Notes: generated by a model from the letters alone, not told the origin. DNA of 7,414 bases from an uncultured Anaerotignum sp. (GCF_934277605.1 NZ_CAKQVD010000077.1:1-7414); one strand, 5' to 3'. Numbered from the stretch's first letter, positions 1-5,743 are shown. A program made the numbers and translations.

Positions 1-48
1 CCGTCGAGGTTTGGCTGCCGCTTTTTGGATATTATTTTTTTTACCCAT
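1..48 (-). CDS. N-terminus of an unidentified gene (partial, runs off the left edge)
   Basis: Reading the minus strand from 48 gives sixteen open codons, MGKKNNIQKAAAKPRR, before the window ends. A Shine-Dalgarno-like AGGAGA lies at 63-68, but its 14-nt gap to the ATG is longer than usual, which weakens the call. The visible peptide is strongly basic (K/R rich) with no recognisable motif. It does not resemble the start of peptidyl-tRNA hydrolase (Pth), which often follows prs in Clostridia. The prs terminator lies just upstream, so this gene is probably a separate unit or depends on read-through. Function cannot be assigned from sixteen residues. Confidence 0.4.
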   Translation of the reverse strand, partial: MGKKNNIQKAAAKPRR

Positions 49-98
49 AACTGCTAAAAATATCTCCTCTCACTGCACTATTTTTCAGTAAATAAAAA

Positions 99-132
99 GA
101 AAAACTCCCATTTTTTCATTTGGGAGTTTTTT
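99..132 (-). terminator. Rho-independent terminator downstream of prs
   Basis: A perfect 11-bp stem pairs 100-110 (AAAAACTCCCA) with 121-131 (TGGGAGTTTTT) around a 10-nt loop. On the minus strand the stem ends in GGGAGTTTTTCTTTTTATTT, a good U-tract. It begins about 38 nt after the prs stop codon. The plus strand also has T residues after the stem, so it could work in both directions. Confidence 0.85.
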
Positions 133-169
133 CTGTCATGATTTTGTGAATTTTTCGGCGCAATGCGAA

Positions 170-1132
170 TCAGTCAAACAGCTGAGAAATAGAAACGCCG
201 TTATGGATGCAGTTGATTGCATCTGCGAAAATATCTGCAACGGAAACCATTGTAATCTTGTCGATTTTCTTTTCCTCGGGCAGCTCGATGGTATCCAGAA
301 CCAGCAGCTCCTTGATTGCGGATTTTTCGATTCTTTCAAGCGCAGGGCCGCTCAAAACGCCGTGTGTGCAGCAAGCGTCAACCTCAACCGCACCTCTTTC
401 AATCAGTGCATTGGCTGCGTTTGTGATGGTGCCTGCGGTATCAATCATGTCATCAACCAAAATAACCTTTTTGCCCTTAATGTCGCCGATGATGTTCATA
501 ACCTCGCTGACATTTGCTTTCGGTCTGCGTTTGTCGATAATTGCAATGGGAATATTCAGCTTTTCCGCAAACTGTCTCACTCTGGTTACACTGCCCAAAT
601 CGGGAGAAACCGCAACGAAATTCTTTTCCAATTCTTCGCCGAATTTGTTGATGTAGAAGTTTGTCAAAAGAGGGCTGCCAACCAGATTATCCACGGGGAT
701 ATCGAAGAAGCCCTGAATCTGTGCGCAGTGCAAATCCATTGTCAGCACACGGCTTGCGCCTGCACTTGTCAGAATGTTTGCAACCAGCTTTGCACTGATG
801 GGATCTCTTGCTCTTGCTTTTCTGTCCTGACGAGCATAGCCGTAATAAGGCATAACTGCTGTGATTCTTGCTGCGGATGCACGCTTCATTGCGTCAATCA
901 TGATGAGCAGCTCCATCAGGTTATCATTTACGGGATAGGATGTGGACTGGATGATAAATACATCTGCGCCACGGATGGTTTCATTGATTTTTACGGAAAT
1001 TTCGCCGTCGCTGAACTTTTCTACTTCGCAGTCGCCCAGAGTTAAGCCAAGCTTGTCTGCGATTGCTTTTGCCAATTTCTTGTTGGAATTACAGGCAAAA
1101 ACCTTGATGTTGCTGATGCCGGAATTAAGCAT
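170..1132 (-). CDS. prs: Ribose-phosphate pyrophosphokinase (PRPP synthetase)
   Basis: This cytosolic enzyme transfers pyrophosphate from ATP to ribose 5-phosphate, making PRPP for purine, pyrimidine, NAD, histidine and tryptophan synthesis. The 320 residues match the usual length of class I enzymes. Visible motifs are FSDGE (40-44), the ATP-contacting loop YGYARQDRK (97-105), the metal/ATP motif DLHCAQIQGFF (133-143), SPDLGSVTR (176-184), IDKRRPKANVSEVMN (199-213) and the PRPP-binding loop VDDMIDTAGT (226-235). In Bacillus the third and fourth motifs read DLHAGQIQGFF and SPDHGGVTR; from memory the SPDLGSVTR form is common in Clostridia, so I do not read it as a defect. The ATG at 1132 has an AGGGGG ribosome binding site at 1141-1146 with good spacing. 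The gene lies 151 bp downstream of glmU, an order known from many Firmicutes, and also has a promoter of its own. Confidence 0.97.
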   Translation of the reverse strand: MLNSGISNIKVFACNSNKKLAKAIADKLGLTLGDCEVEKFSDGEISVKINETIRGADVFIIQSTSYPVNDNLMELLIMIDAMKRASAARITAVMPYYGYARQDRKARARDPISAKLVANILTSAGASRVLTMDLHCAQIQGFFDIPVDNLVGSPLLTNFYINKFGEELEKNFVAVSPDLGSVTRVRQFAEKLNIPIAIIDKRRPKANVSEVMNIIGDIKGKKVILVDDMIDTAGTITNAANALIERGAVEVDACCTHGVLSGPALERIEKSAIKELLVLDTIELPEEKKIDKITMVSVADIFADAINCIHNGVSISQLFD

Positions 1133-1160
1133 TTGATTGTCCCCCTATAAATATTCTCTT

Positions 1161-1204
1161 TCGGTATCTTTCGGCATACAAGGGGCAATCCGCCTGTATA
1201 CCGA
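1161..1204 (-). promoter_or_regulatory. Structured 5' leader of prs with competing hairpin arms
   Basis: In the minus-strand RNA, TCGGTATACAGG (1204-1193) can pair with CCTTGTATGCCGA (1183-1171). That gives about 12 pairs with one G-U and one bulge around a 9-nt loop. A second 3' arm, ATACCGA (1167-1161), can instead pair with the same TCGGTAT. Predicted transcription starts near 1218, so the 5' arm begins about 14 nt into the RNA, and the second arm ends about 14 nt before the ribosome binding site. No U-tract follows, so this is not a plain terminator. I do not recognise it as a known riboswitch class. Confidence 0.45.
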
Positions 1205-1224
1205 GGTCTTATTAAGCACATACA

Positions 1225-1252
1225 ATATTATGTTACAACGAAAGCCTGTCAA
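1225..1252 (-). promoter_or_regulatory. Predicted sigma-A promoter for prs
   Basis: On the minus strand a perfect TTGACA -35 box lies at 1252-1247, followed by a 16-nt spacer and TAATAT (4 of 6 consensus) at 1230-1225. Transcription would start near 1218, leaving a leader of about 85 nt before the prs ATG. No terminator is visible between glmU and prs, so read-through from glmU probably contributes as well. Confidence 0.6.
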
Positions 1253-1283
1253 TTTCAACAGCTATTCGACATTTTTGTGAAAA

Positions 1284-2654
1284 TTATCTTTCAATTCTCT
1301 TCTTTGTCCACCCCTCGATGACCTGTTGTCTTGCTCTGGCAACCGCCAGCACATCCTCCTGCACATCCTTTGTGATGGTAGAGCCTGCGGCAATATAAGC
1401 GCCCTTTTTCACAGTGACGGGTGCCACCAGGTTTACATTGCAGCCAACAAATACATTATCCTCAATCGTGGTGCGGTGCTTCTTCTTGCCGTCATAATTT
1501 ACCATAATACTGCCGCAGCCGAAGTTGATTTTTTCGCCCGCATCGGTATCCCCCACATAAGAAAGATGGGGAATCTTTGTGCCATCGCCAATCGTGGAAT
1601 TTTTGACCTCCACAAAATCGCCGACCTTCACCTTATTTCCGATGTGGCAGTTGGGGCGGATATACGCAAAGGGGCCAACCGTTGTTTCGTTGCCAATGGC
1701 GGATTCGATTGCCGTAGAGCTTTGGAATTTCACGCCATGGCCCAGCTTGGTGTCTGTCAATCTGGAGTTGGGGCCGATTTCGCAGTCCTCGCCGATTTCC
1801 GTATCCCCCTCCAAAACGCAGCCGGGCAGAATCACAGTGTCCATGCCGATTTTCACATCACTGCCGATATAGGTATTTTCGGGATCCACAAGGGTTACGC
1901 CGTTTTCCATATGCTTGCGGTTAATGCGGTTTTTCATAATTTTTGCCGCCTCTGCCAGCTGCACACGGCTGTTTACGCCGAAAAATTCATCCGCATCCTT
2001 CGCAACCACAGCTTCCACCTTGCCGCCTGCCTTCAAAATCAGCTCCAAGCAATCCGTCAGATAATATTCCCCCTGTGCATTGTTGTTATCCAGCTTGCCC
2101 AGAGAGTCCTTCAGCTCCTTGCCGTTGAAAATATAAATCCCTGTGTTGATTTCGTTAATCAGGCGTTCTGTCTCTGTTGCATCCTTATGCTCCACAATGC
2201 GTTCAAAGCCGCCGTGGTCATCACGCATAATGCGTCCGTAGCCGGCAGGATCGCTGATTTTAGAGGAAACCACCGTTACGCTGTGTCCTTCTGTGCGGTG
2301 TACCTCCACCAGTCTTGTCAATGTTTCGCCTGTAATCAAGGGCGTGTCACCGTAAAGAATCAGCATATCACTGCCTTCATCAATAAAATCTCCTGCCATC
2401 ATCACAGCATGGCCGGTGCCCTTCTGCTCCGCCTGCAAAGCAAAGGAAACGCCCTCTGCACGAATGCCTGCCTTTACCTCCTCAGCCTTGTGTCCCACCA
2501 CAACGCAGACCTCCTCTGCGCCGCAGTCCTTGGCTGTTTCAATCACATAGTCCACCATGCTCTTGTTCAAAATTTCATGGAGTACCTTGGGTTTCTTGGA
2601 TTTCATACGGGAGCCTTCGCCGGCAGCCAGAATGATTGCTTTCAACTGTCTCAT
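1284..2654 (-). CDS. glmU: Bifunctional GlmU: glucosamine-1-phosphate acetyltransferase / GlcNAc-1-phosphate uridylyltransferase
   Basis: This cytosolic enzyme acetylates glucosamine 1-phosphate with acetyl-CoA, then joins the product to UTP, giving UDP-GlcNAc for peptidoglycan and other wall polymers. At 456 residues it equals the length of E. coli GlmU. The N-terminal uridylyltransferase domain shows LAAGEGSRM (9-17), PKVLHE (22-27), QKGTGHAV (77-84), YGDTPL (101-106, metal-binding Asp103), NEINTGIY (167-174) and FGVNSRVQL (225-233). From about residue 250 hexapeptide repeats form the left-handed beta-helix. Acetyltransferase residues fall at the E. coli positions: Arg333, Lys351, His363, Tyr366 and Asn386-Tyr387. 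The ATG at 2654 has a perfect AGGAGG at 2664-2669 with 9-nt spacing. No spoVG precedes it, unlike the Bacillus order. Confidence 0.97.
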   Translation of the reverse strand: MRQLKAIILAAGEGSRMKSKKPKVLHEILNKSMVDYVIETAKDCGAEEVCVVVGHKAEEVKAGIRAEGVSFALQAEQKGTGHAVMMAGDFIDEGSDMLILYGDTPLITGETLTRLVEVHRTEGHSVTVVSSKISDPAGYGRIMRDDHGGFERIVEHKDATETERLINEINTGIYIFNGKELKDSLGKLDNNNAQGEYYLTDCLELILKAGGKVEAVVAKDADEFFGVNSRVQLAEAAKIMKNRINRKHMENGVTLVDPENTYIGSDVKIGMDTVILPGCVLEGDTEIGEDCEIGPNSRLTDTKLGHGVKFQSSTAIESAIGNETTVGPFAYIRPNCHIGNKVKVGDFVEVKNSTIGDGTKIPHLSYVGDTDAGEKINFGCGSIMVNYDGKKKHRTTIEDNVFVGCNVNLVAPVTVKKGAYIAAGSTITKDVQEDVLAVARARQQVIEGWTKKRIER

Positions 2655-2718
2655 TTATTTTTTCCTCCTACGCCAAAGGGCGAATCTTTTTCATACGATT
2701 GTATACATACATTTTATT

Positions 2719-2747
2719 AGTATCGCATTTTTCCCTATAAAATTCAA
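2719..2747 (-). promoter_or_regulatory. Possible promoter for glmU
   Basis: On the minus strand TTGAAT (2747-2742) is followed by a 17-nt spacer and GATACT (2724-2719). Each box matches the sigma-A consensus at 4 of 6 positions. Transcription would start near 2712, giving a leader of about 57 nt. That leader contains a small CGCC-loop-GGCG hairpin at 2671-2682, immediately upstream of the AGGAGG site. Confidence 0.4.
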
Positions 2748-2761
2748 TATGCTCTTTTACT

Positions 2762-2784
2762 AAAAAATGATTTCCGAGAAATCA
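2762..2784 (-). terminator. Weak terminator-like hairpin upstream of glmU
   Basis: On the minus strand a 7-bp stem TGATTTC (2784-2778) / GAAATCA (2774-2768) with a 3-nt loop is followed by TTTTTTA. The stem is A/T rich, so it would be a weak terminator. It would stop transcription arriving from the 2800-3240 region before the glmU promoter. Confidence 0.35.
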
Positions 2785-2804
2785 AAAAGTCCCTGTTTTT
2801 TCGT

Positions 2805-2824
2805 AAAAGCGGCACGGTACGCCT
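2805..2824. repeat. Copy A of a diverged 20-bp direct repeat
   Basis: AAAAGCGGCACGGTACGCCT matches 3200-3219 at 18 of 20 positions, and some similarity continues beyond (CAAATTCCGG against AAAATTCGG). The minus strand can form a short hairpin from GGCGT (2823-2819) and GTGCC (2815-2811) using two G-U pairs, followed by GCTTTT. The two copies bracket the hairpin-rich intergenic region. Confidence 0.6.
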
Positions 2825-2851
2825 GCAAATTCCGGTTGAACAATCTCAGTA

Positions 2852-2881
2852 TTTCGCCCGTTTAGAACCCTCTCGGCGAAA
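2852..2881. repeat. Inverted repeat, 7-bp stem
   Basis: TTTCGCC (2852-2858) and GGCGAAA (2875-2881) form a perfect 7-bp stem with a 16-nt loop. It is part of the hairpin cluster between glmU and glgD and has no U-tract on either strand. Confidence 0.5.
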
Positions 2882-2896
2882 CAAAGGTATTCTTCC

Positions 2897-2919
2897 TTAC
2901 TTTTTATGCTAAAAAGTAA
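2897..2919. repeat. Inverted repeat, perfect 9-bp A/T stem
   Basis: TTACTTTTT (2897-2905) and AAAAAGTAA (2911-2919) form a perfect stem around the 5-nt loop ATGCT. No T-run follows on either strand, so it is not a standard terminator. It abuts the left end of the long inverted repeat that starts at 2927. Confidence 0.6.
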
Positions 2920-2926
2920 CAAAAAC

Positions 2927-3123
2927 TCGGGACCCGTTTAGGTGTGTCCCAATAAGAAAATATGAAGAAACTGAAATAGCTGAAAGACTGCGGATATAAG
3001 GAAGTTTCCCGCAGGCATCCTTTGACTTAGGCTGTCAAGGGAAACTGACGCAGTAGCCGCAACTTTCAGCATTTCAGAATTCAGGGTTTCTTATCTGGGC
3101 GCACCTTCTGTAATGGGTCCCGA
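2927..3123. repeat. 197-bp imperfect inverted repeat forming one long rod (MITE-like element or structured ncRNA)
   Basis: The ends pair perfectly: TCGGGACCC (2927-2935) with GGGTCCCGA (3115-3123). Pairing continues inward in register: 2940-2946 with 3100-3106, 2948-2951 with 3096-3099, 2952-2959 with 3087-3094, 2971-2977 and 2979-2986 with 3071-3077 and 3063-3070 (15 pairs with one bulged A), and 2989-2993 with 3057-3061. The apex holds AGTTTCCC (3003-3010) / GGGAAACT (3039-3046), enclosing TTGAC (3022-3026) / GTCAA (3034-3038). About 60 pairs form in all. Two arm differences (2936/3114 and 2945/3101) are G-U pairs only if the plus strand is the RNA. There is no ORF, no obvious target-site duplication, and no clear promoter. 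A non-autonomous mobile repeat and a rod-like RNA are both possible. Confidence 0.75.
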
Positions 3124-3137
3124 ACCCCCGCAGACGA

Positions 3138-3164
3138 GGAAAGGGCAACAAAGTTTCCCTTTCC
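3138..3164. repeat. Inverted repeat, 8-bp stem
   Basis: GGAAAGGG (3138-3145) and CCCTTTCC (3157-3164) form a perfect stem with an 11-nt loop. No U-tract follows on the plus strand. It lies just right of the long inverted repeat. Confidence 0.5.
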
Positions 3165-3180
3165 AAACCCTTCCCCACAG

Positions 3181-3194
3181 TGCCGGAAACGGCA
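3181..3194 (+). repeat. Small hairpin with a GAAA tetraloop
   Basis: TGCCG (3181-3185), GAAA (3186-3189) and CGGCA (3190-3194) make a compact 5-bp stem capped by a GNRA-type tetraloop when read on the plus strand. Such loops are common in structured RNAs, but a 14-nt match could arise by chance. Confidence 0.35.
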
Positions 3195-3199
3195 TGAAG

Positions 3200-3219
3200 A
3201 AAAGCGGCGCGGTGCGCCT
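3200..3219. repeat. Copy B of the diverged 20-bp direct repeat
   Basis: AAAAGCGGCGCGGTGCGCCT differs from copy A (2805-2824) at two positions. Its minus strand forms GGCGC (3218-3214) / GCGCC (3210-3206) with a 3-nt loop, followed by GCTTTT. The two changes between copies turn G-C and C-G pairs into G-U and U-G pairs on the minus strand, so that hairpin is kept in both. Confidence 0.6.
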
Positions 3220-3239
3220 ATAAAAAAATTCGGCTTATC

Positions 3240-3277
3240 AAAAAAGGACAGCCACCTTCTGATTTTGTGGCTGTCCC
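3240..3277 (-). terminator. Rho-independent terminator of the glgC-glgD operon
   Basis: A perfect 10-bp stem pairs GGACAGCCAC (3246-3255) with GTGGCTGTCC (3267-3276) around an 11-nt loop. The minus-strand RNA continues into TTTTTTGAT. It lies about 20 nt after the glgD stop codon and separates the glycogen genes from glmU. Confidence 0.92.
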
Positions 3278-3296
3278 TCTGTTCATAAATATAAAA

Positions 3297-4415
3297 TTAT
3301 AATTTTGTGCCTTTTTTCAAAATCGCAGGCTCTACGGAGGAAAGTCCAATCACTTTTTGTCCCTCGGAAAGCACAACCTCCTTATCCAAAATGGCATTTT
3401 CCACCACGCAGTTTTCGCCAATCTGGCAGCCCTCCATCAAAATGGAATTTCTCACAACTGCGCCCTTGCCGACACGCACCTTGCGGAACACCACCGAATG
3501 CTCCACCTTCCCGTCAAAAATGGTGCCGCTGCCGACAATGGAATCCGTCACATCTGCGCCTCTGTTGTATTTCGCAGGCGGTTCATCCTTCGGCTTTGTT
3601 TCAATATAAGGATATTCGTTGATGAAATGGTCACGGATGTCCTTCTTCAAGAAATCCATGTTCGTCTCAAAATAAGCCGCAATGCCTGTGCCGATGGCAT
3701 TCCAATAGCCGCTGTATTCATAGCCGTAAATCTTCAGTGTATGAATGAAGCGAATGATGATATCCTTTACCAAATCATATCTGCCCTCCGGAATCCCCTG
3801 CTCCAGCAGATTGATGAGCAGCGTTCTGGAAATCACATAAATCCCCAGGGAAGCCGCCTCGGATTTCGGCTGCTCCGGCTTTTCCTCAAAGCCCTCCAAT
3901 CTGTGATTTGCGTCCATCTCCAAAACACCGAACTTGGATAAATCCTTCCCCTCCATTTTCTGATATACCACAGTAATATCCGCATCCTTTTGCTTGTGGT
4001 ATTCCAAAACCTTGCGGTAATCCATCTTATAAATGGAATCCCCGGAGGTAATCACAACATATTCCTCATTGCTGCGTTTCAAGAAGGTCATGTTCTGATA
4101 AATGGAATCCGCCGTCCCTCTGAACCAGGTTGAGCCTTCATTGCTCGTATAGGGTGTAAAGACAAACAGACCGCCCTGCTTTCTGCCAAAGTCCCACCAT
4201 TTTGATGACATCAGGTGGTCACGCAGAGAACGGGAATTATACTGCGTCAGCACAGCTACCTTCCCGATTCTGCTGTTGGACATATTGCTCAATGTAAAAT
4301 CAATGGCACGGTAGCAGCTCCCGATGGGCAGAGCCGCCGCTGCTCTTTGGTCAGTCAAAACGCCCAATCTGCCGTCATTGTTGCCGCCTGCCAAAATAAT
4401 ACCGATTGCTTTCAT
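3297..4415 (-). CDS. glgD: GlgD, regulatory-type subunit of glucose-1-phosphate adenylyltransferase
   Basis: GlgD partners with GlgC in Firmicutes ADP-glucose pyrophosphorylase, the step committing glucose 1-phosphate to glycogen. In studied Firmicutes it is inactive or weak alone and stimulates GlgC. From the ATG at 4415 the protein has 372 residues. The N-terminal domain keeps ILAGG (7-11), SGDSIYKMDY (124-133) and FEEKPEQPKS (176-185); a C-terminal beta-helix follows from about 285. Compared with GlgC, GGQGSRL has become GGNNDGRL, and the Lys of AKPA and the first Arg of GGRYR are replaced (Ala26, Cys34), as expected of a degenerate nucleotide site. A GTG at 4421 is also in frame, but GGGAGG (4428-4423) sits directly against it and is 7 nt from the ATG at 4415, so the ATG is preferred. 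Only 2 nt separate the glgC stop from this start, which implies translational coupling. Confidence 0.95.
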   Translation of the reverse strand: MKAIGIILAGGNNDGRLGVLTDQRAAAALPIGSCYRAIDFTLSNMSNSRIGKVAVLTQYNSRSLRDHLMSSKWWDFGRKQGGLFVFTPYTSNEGSTWFRGTADSIYQNMTFLKRSNEEYVVITSGDSIYKMDYRKVLEYHKQKDADITVVYQKMEGKDLSKFGVLEMDANHRLEGFEEKPEQPKSEAASLGIYVISRTLLINLLEQGIPEGRYDLVKDIIIRFIHTLKIYGYEYSGYWNAIGTGIAAYFETNMDFLKKDIRDHFINEYPYIETKPKDEPPAKYNRGADVTDSIVGSGTIFDGKVEHSVVFRKVRVGKGAVVRNSILMEGCQIGENCVVENAILDKEVVLSEGQKVIGLSSVEPAILKKGTKL

Positions 4416-4417
4416 GC

Positions 4418-5689
4418 TCACACCTCCCGTACCACAGCCTTGCCGCTTTCCAGTCTGCCGTTGGGGTAATCCTCCGCAAAGGTTCTGCCGTAAATCACGC
4501 AGTTTTTCCCCATCACAATGCCCTCCGGCACACTGCTGTTCATTCCCAAAACAGTGATCCCTGTGTTATAAATATTGGGCTTTGCTTCATTGGGGATGTT
4601 TTCCCCCACACCCATCTGCACATGCTTGCCGATTCTGCATTTTTCATCAATCACACAATGGTCAATCAAGGCATTTTCGCCAACCGTTGTGCCTGCCATG
4701 ATGATGGAATCCCTTACCACAGCACCCGACTCCACCACAACGCCCGGCCCGATGATAGAACGATATACCTCGCCGTAAATCTCACAGCCGTCGGAAAGCA
4801 GTGCCTCCTCCGTTTTTGCGCTCGGTGCGGTATACTGCGGCGGCTGGCTGTCACTGTTTGTGTAAATCTTCCAGAATTCCTCATAAAGATTAAATTCCGG
4901 CAGGGTGCGAATCAAATCCATATTGGATTCCCAATAGGACTGAATGGTGCCGACATCCTTCCAATAGCCATTGAACCGCCATGCGTACATCGGCTGCCCC
5001 TCATCCAGCATCTTTGGAATGATGTGCTTGCCGAAGTCACTGTCGGGATGAATGGAATTATCCTCAATCAGAGCCTCCCGCAGTCTGTCCCAAGTGAATA
5101 TGTAAATGCCCATGGAGGCAAGGTTGCTTTTGGGGTTTTCCGGCTTTTCCTCAAATTCATAAATCTTGTCGCCCTCTTGGGTATTCATAATCCCGAACCG
5201 CTTGGCCTCCTCCATCGGCACCTCCATCACTGCAATGGTTGCCGCTGCGCCATGCTGCTTGTGGAAGGCAAGCATTTTGGAATAATCCATTTTATAAATA
5301 TGGTCGCCGGAAAGAATCAGCACATATTCCGGGTTGTTGTTGTCAATAAAATCAATGTTCTGATAAATGGCATTTGCCGTCCCGTTGAACCATTCGCCCG
5401 AATCGCCGGTTTTCACATGCGGCGCCAAAATCGTCACGCCGCCGTTTTTCTTGTCCAAATCCCAAGGAATCCCAATCCCGATATGCTGATTCAAACGCAA
5501 GGGCTGATATTGTGTCAGCACCCCCACAGTATCCACGCCGGAGTTAATGCAGTTGCTCAGCGGAAAATCTATAATACGGTATCTGCCACCATAGGCCACC
5601 GCAGGCTTTGCCACCTTTCTTGTTAAAACACCCAGACGGCTGCCCTGTCCGCCTGCCAACAGCATTGCTATCATTTCTTTTTTACGCAT
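4418..5689 (-). CDS. glgC: GlgC, catalytic subunit of glucose-1-phosphate adenylyltransferase (ADP-glucose pyrophosphorylase)
   Basis: GlgC makes ADP-glucose and pyrophosphate from glucose 1-phosphate and ATP in the cytosol, for glycogen synthesis. The 423-residue protein shows LAGGQGSRL (11-19), TRKVAKPA (23-30), GGRYRIIDF (34-42), GTANAIYQN (103-111), SGDHIYKMDY (127-136, catalytic Asp129), EFEEKPENPKS (178-188, sugar-phosphate Lys182) and NGYWKDVGTI (240-249). The beta-helix domain runs from about 290 to the end. An in-frame ATG at 5704 would add five residues (MGVGN) but has no ribosome binding site; the ATG at 5689 follows GGGGGTGGG (5702-5694) and gives the usual MRKKEMIAMLLAGG start. 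That G-run lies partly inside a 23-bp tandem repeat. The last codons carry the glgD ribosome binding site, so the two subunits are co-expressed. No other glg genes are in the window. Confidence 0.96.
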   Translation of the reverse strand: MRKKEMIAMLLAGGQGSRLGVLTRKVAKPAVAYGGRYRIIDFPLSNCINSGVDTVGVLTQYQPLRLNQHIGIGIPWDLDKKNGGVTILAPHVKTGDSGEWFNGTANAIYQNIDFIDNNNPEYVLILSGDHIYKMDYSKMLAFHKQHGAAATIAVMEVPMEEAKRFGIMNTQEGDKIYEFEEKPENPKSNLASMGIYIFTWDRLREALIEDNSIHPDSDFGKHIIPKMLDEGQPMYAWRFNGYWKDVGTIQSYWESNMDLIRTLPEFNLYEEFWKIYTNSDSQPPQYTAPSAKTEEALLSDGCEIYGEVYRSIIGPGVVVESGAVVRDSIIMAGTTVGENALIDHCVIDEKCRIGKHVQMGVGENIPNEAKPNIYNTGITVLGMNSSVPEGIVMGKNCVIYGRTFAEDYPNGRLESGKAVVREV

Positions 5690-5727
5690 ATTACCCACCC
5701 CCATCTTTTCAGGTTGTATACCCCCAT
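5671..5727 (-). other. Possible upstream ORF overlapping the glgC start
   Basis: The ATG in the upstream copy of the 23-bp repeat (5727) opens an 18-codon frame, MGVYNLKRWGWVICVKKK, that is out of frame with glgC. It ends at TGA 5673-5671, 16 nt inside glgC. No convincing ribosome binding site precedes it (only GAAAAG), so translation is doubtful. If translated it would compete with glgC initiation. Confidence 0.2.
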
Positions 5728-5743
5728 CTTTTCAGGTTGTATA
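5698..5743. repeat. Perfect 23-bp tandem duplication across the glgC translation start region
   Basis: Positions 5698-5720 and 5721-5743 are identical and adjacent. On the minus strand each unit starts TATACAACCTGAAAAG and ends ATGGGGG. The G-run of the copy nearer glgC forms part of its probable ribosome binding site. The 23-bp period is not a multiple of three, so the two repeat ATGs lie in different frames. The duplication falls within the predicted 5' leader of about 80 nt. Confidence 0.9.

Noticed and set aside
146..1045. Plus-strand open frame of 299 codons opposite prs
   Set aside because: It is a shadow of prs, with an implausible Cys/Asn-rich composition.
1326..2720. Plus-strand open frame of 464 codons opposite glmU
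   Set aside because: It is a shadow of glmU, rich in Cys and His, with no ribosome binding site or family motif.
2927..3123. CRISPR array or insertion sequence in the glmU-glgD gap
   Set aside because: There are no regularly spaced direct repeats and no transposase reading frame; the structure is a single large inverted repeat.
2655..3296. Hidden small protein genes or spoVG in the 640-bp gap
   Set aside because: No frame with a ribosome binding site and a recognisable protein was found on either strand; SpoVG motifs are absent.
4406..5626. Plus-strand open frame of 406 codons opposite glgC
   Set aside because: It mirrors glgC coding constraints and has no motif; the minus strand is clearly coding.
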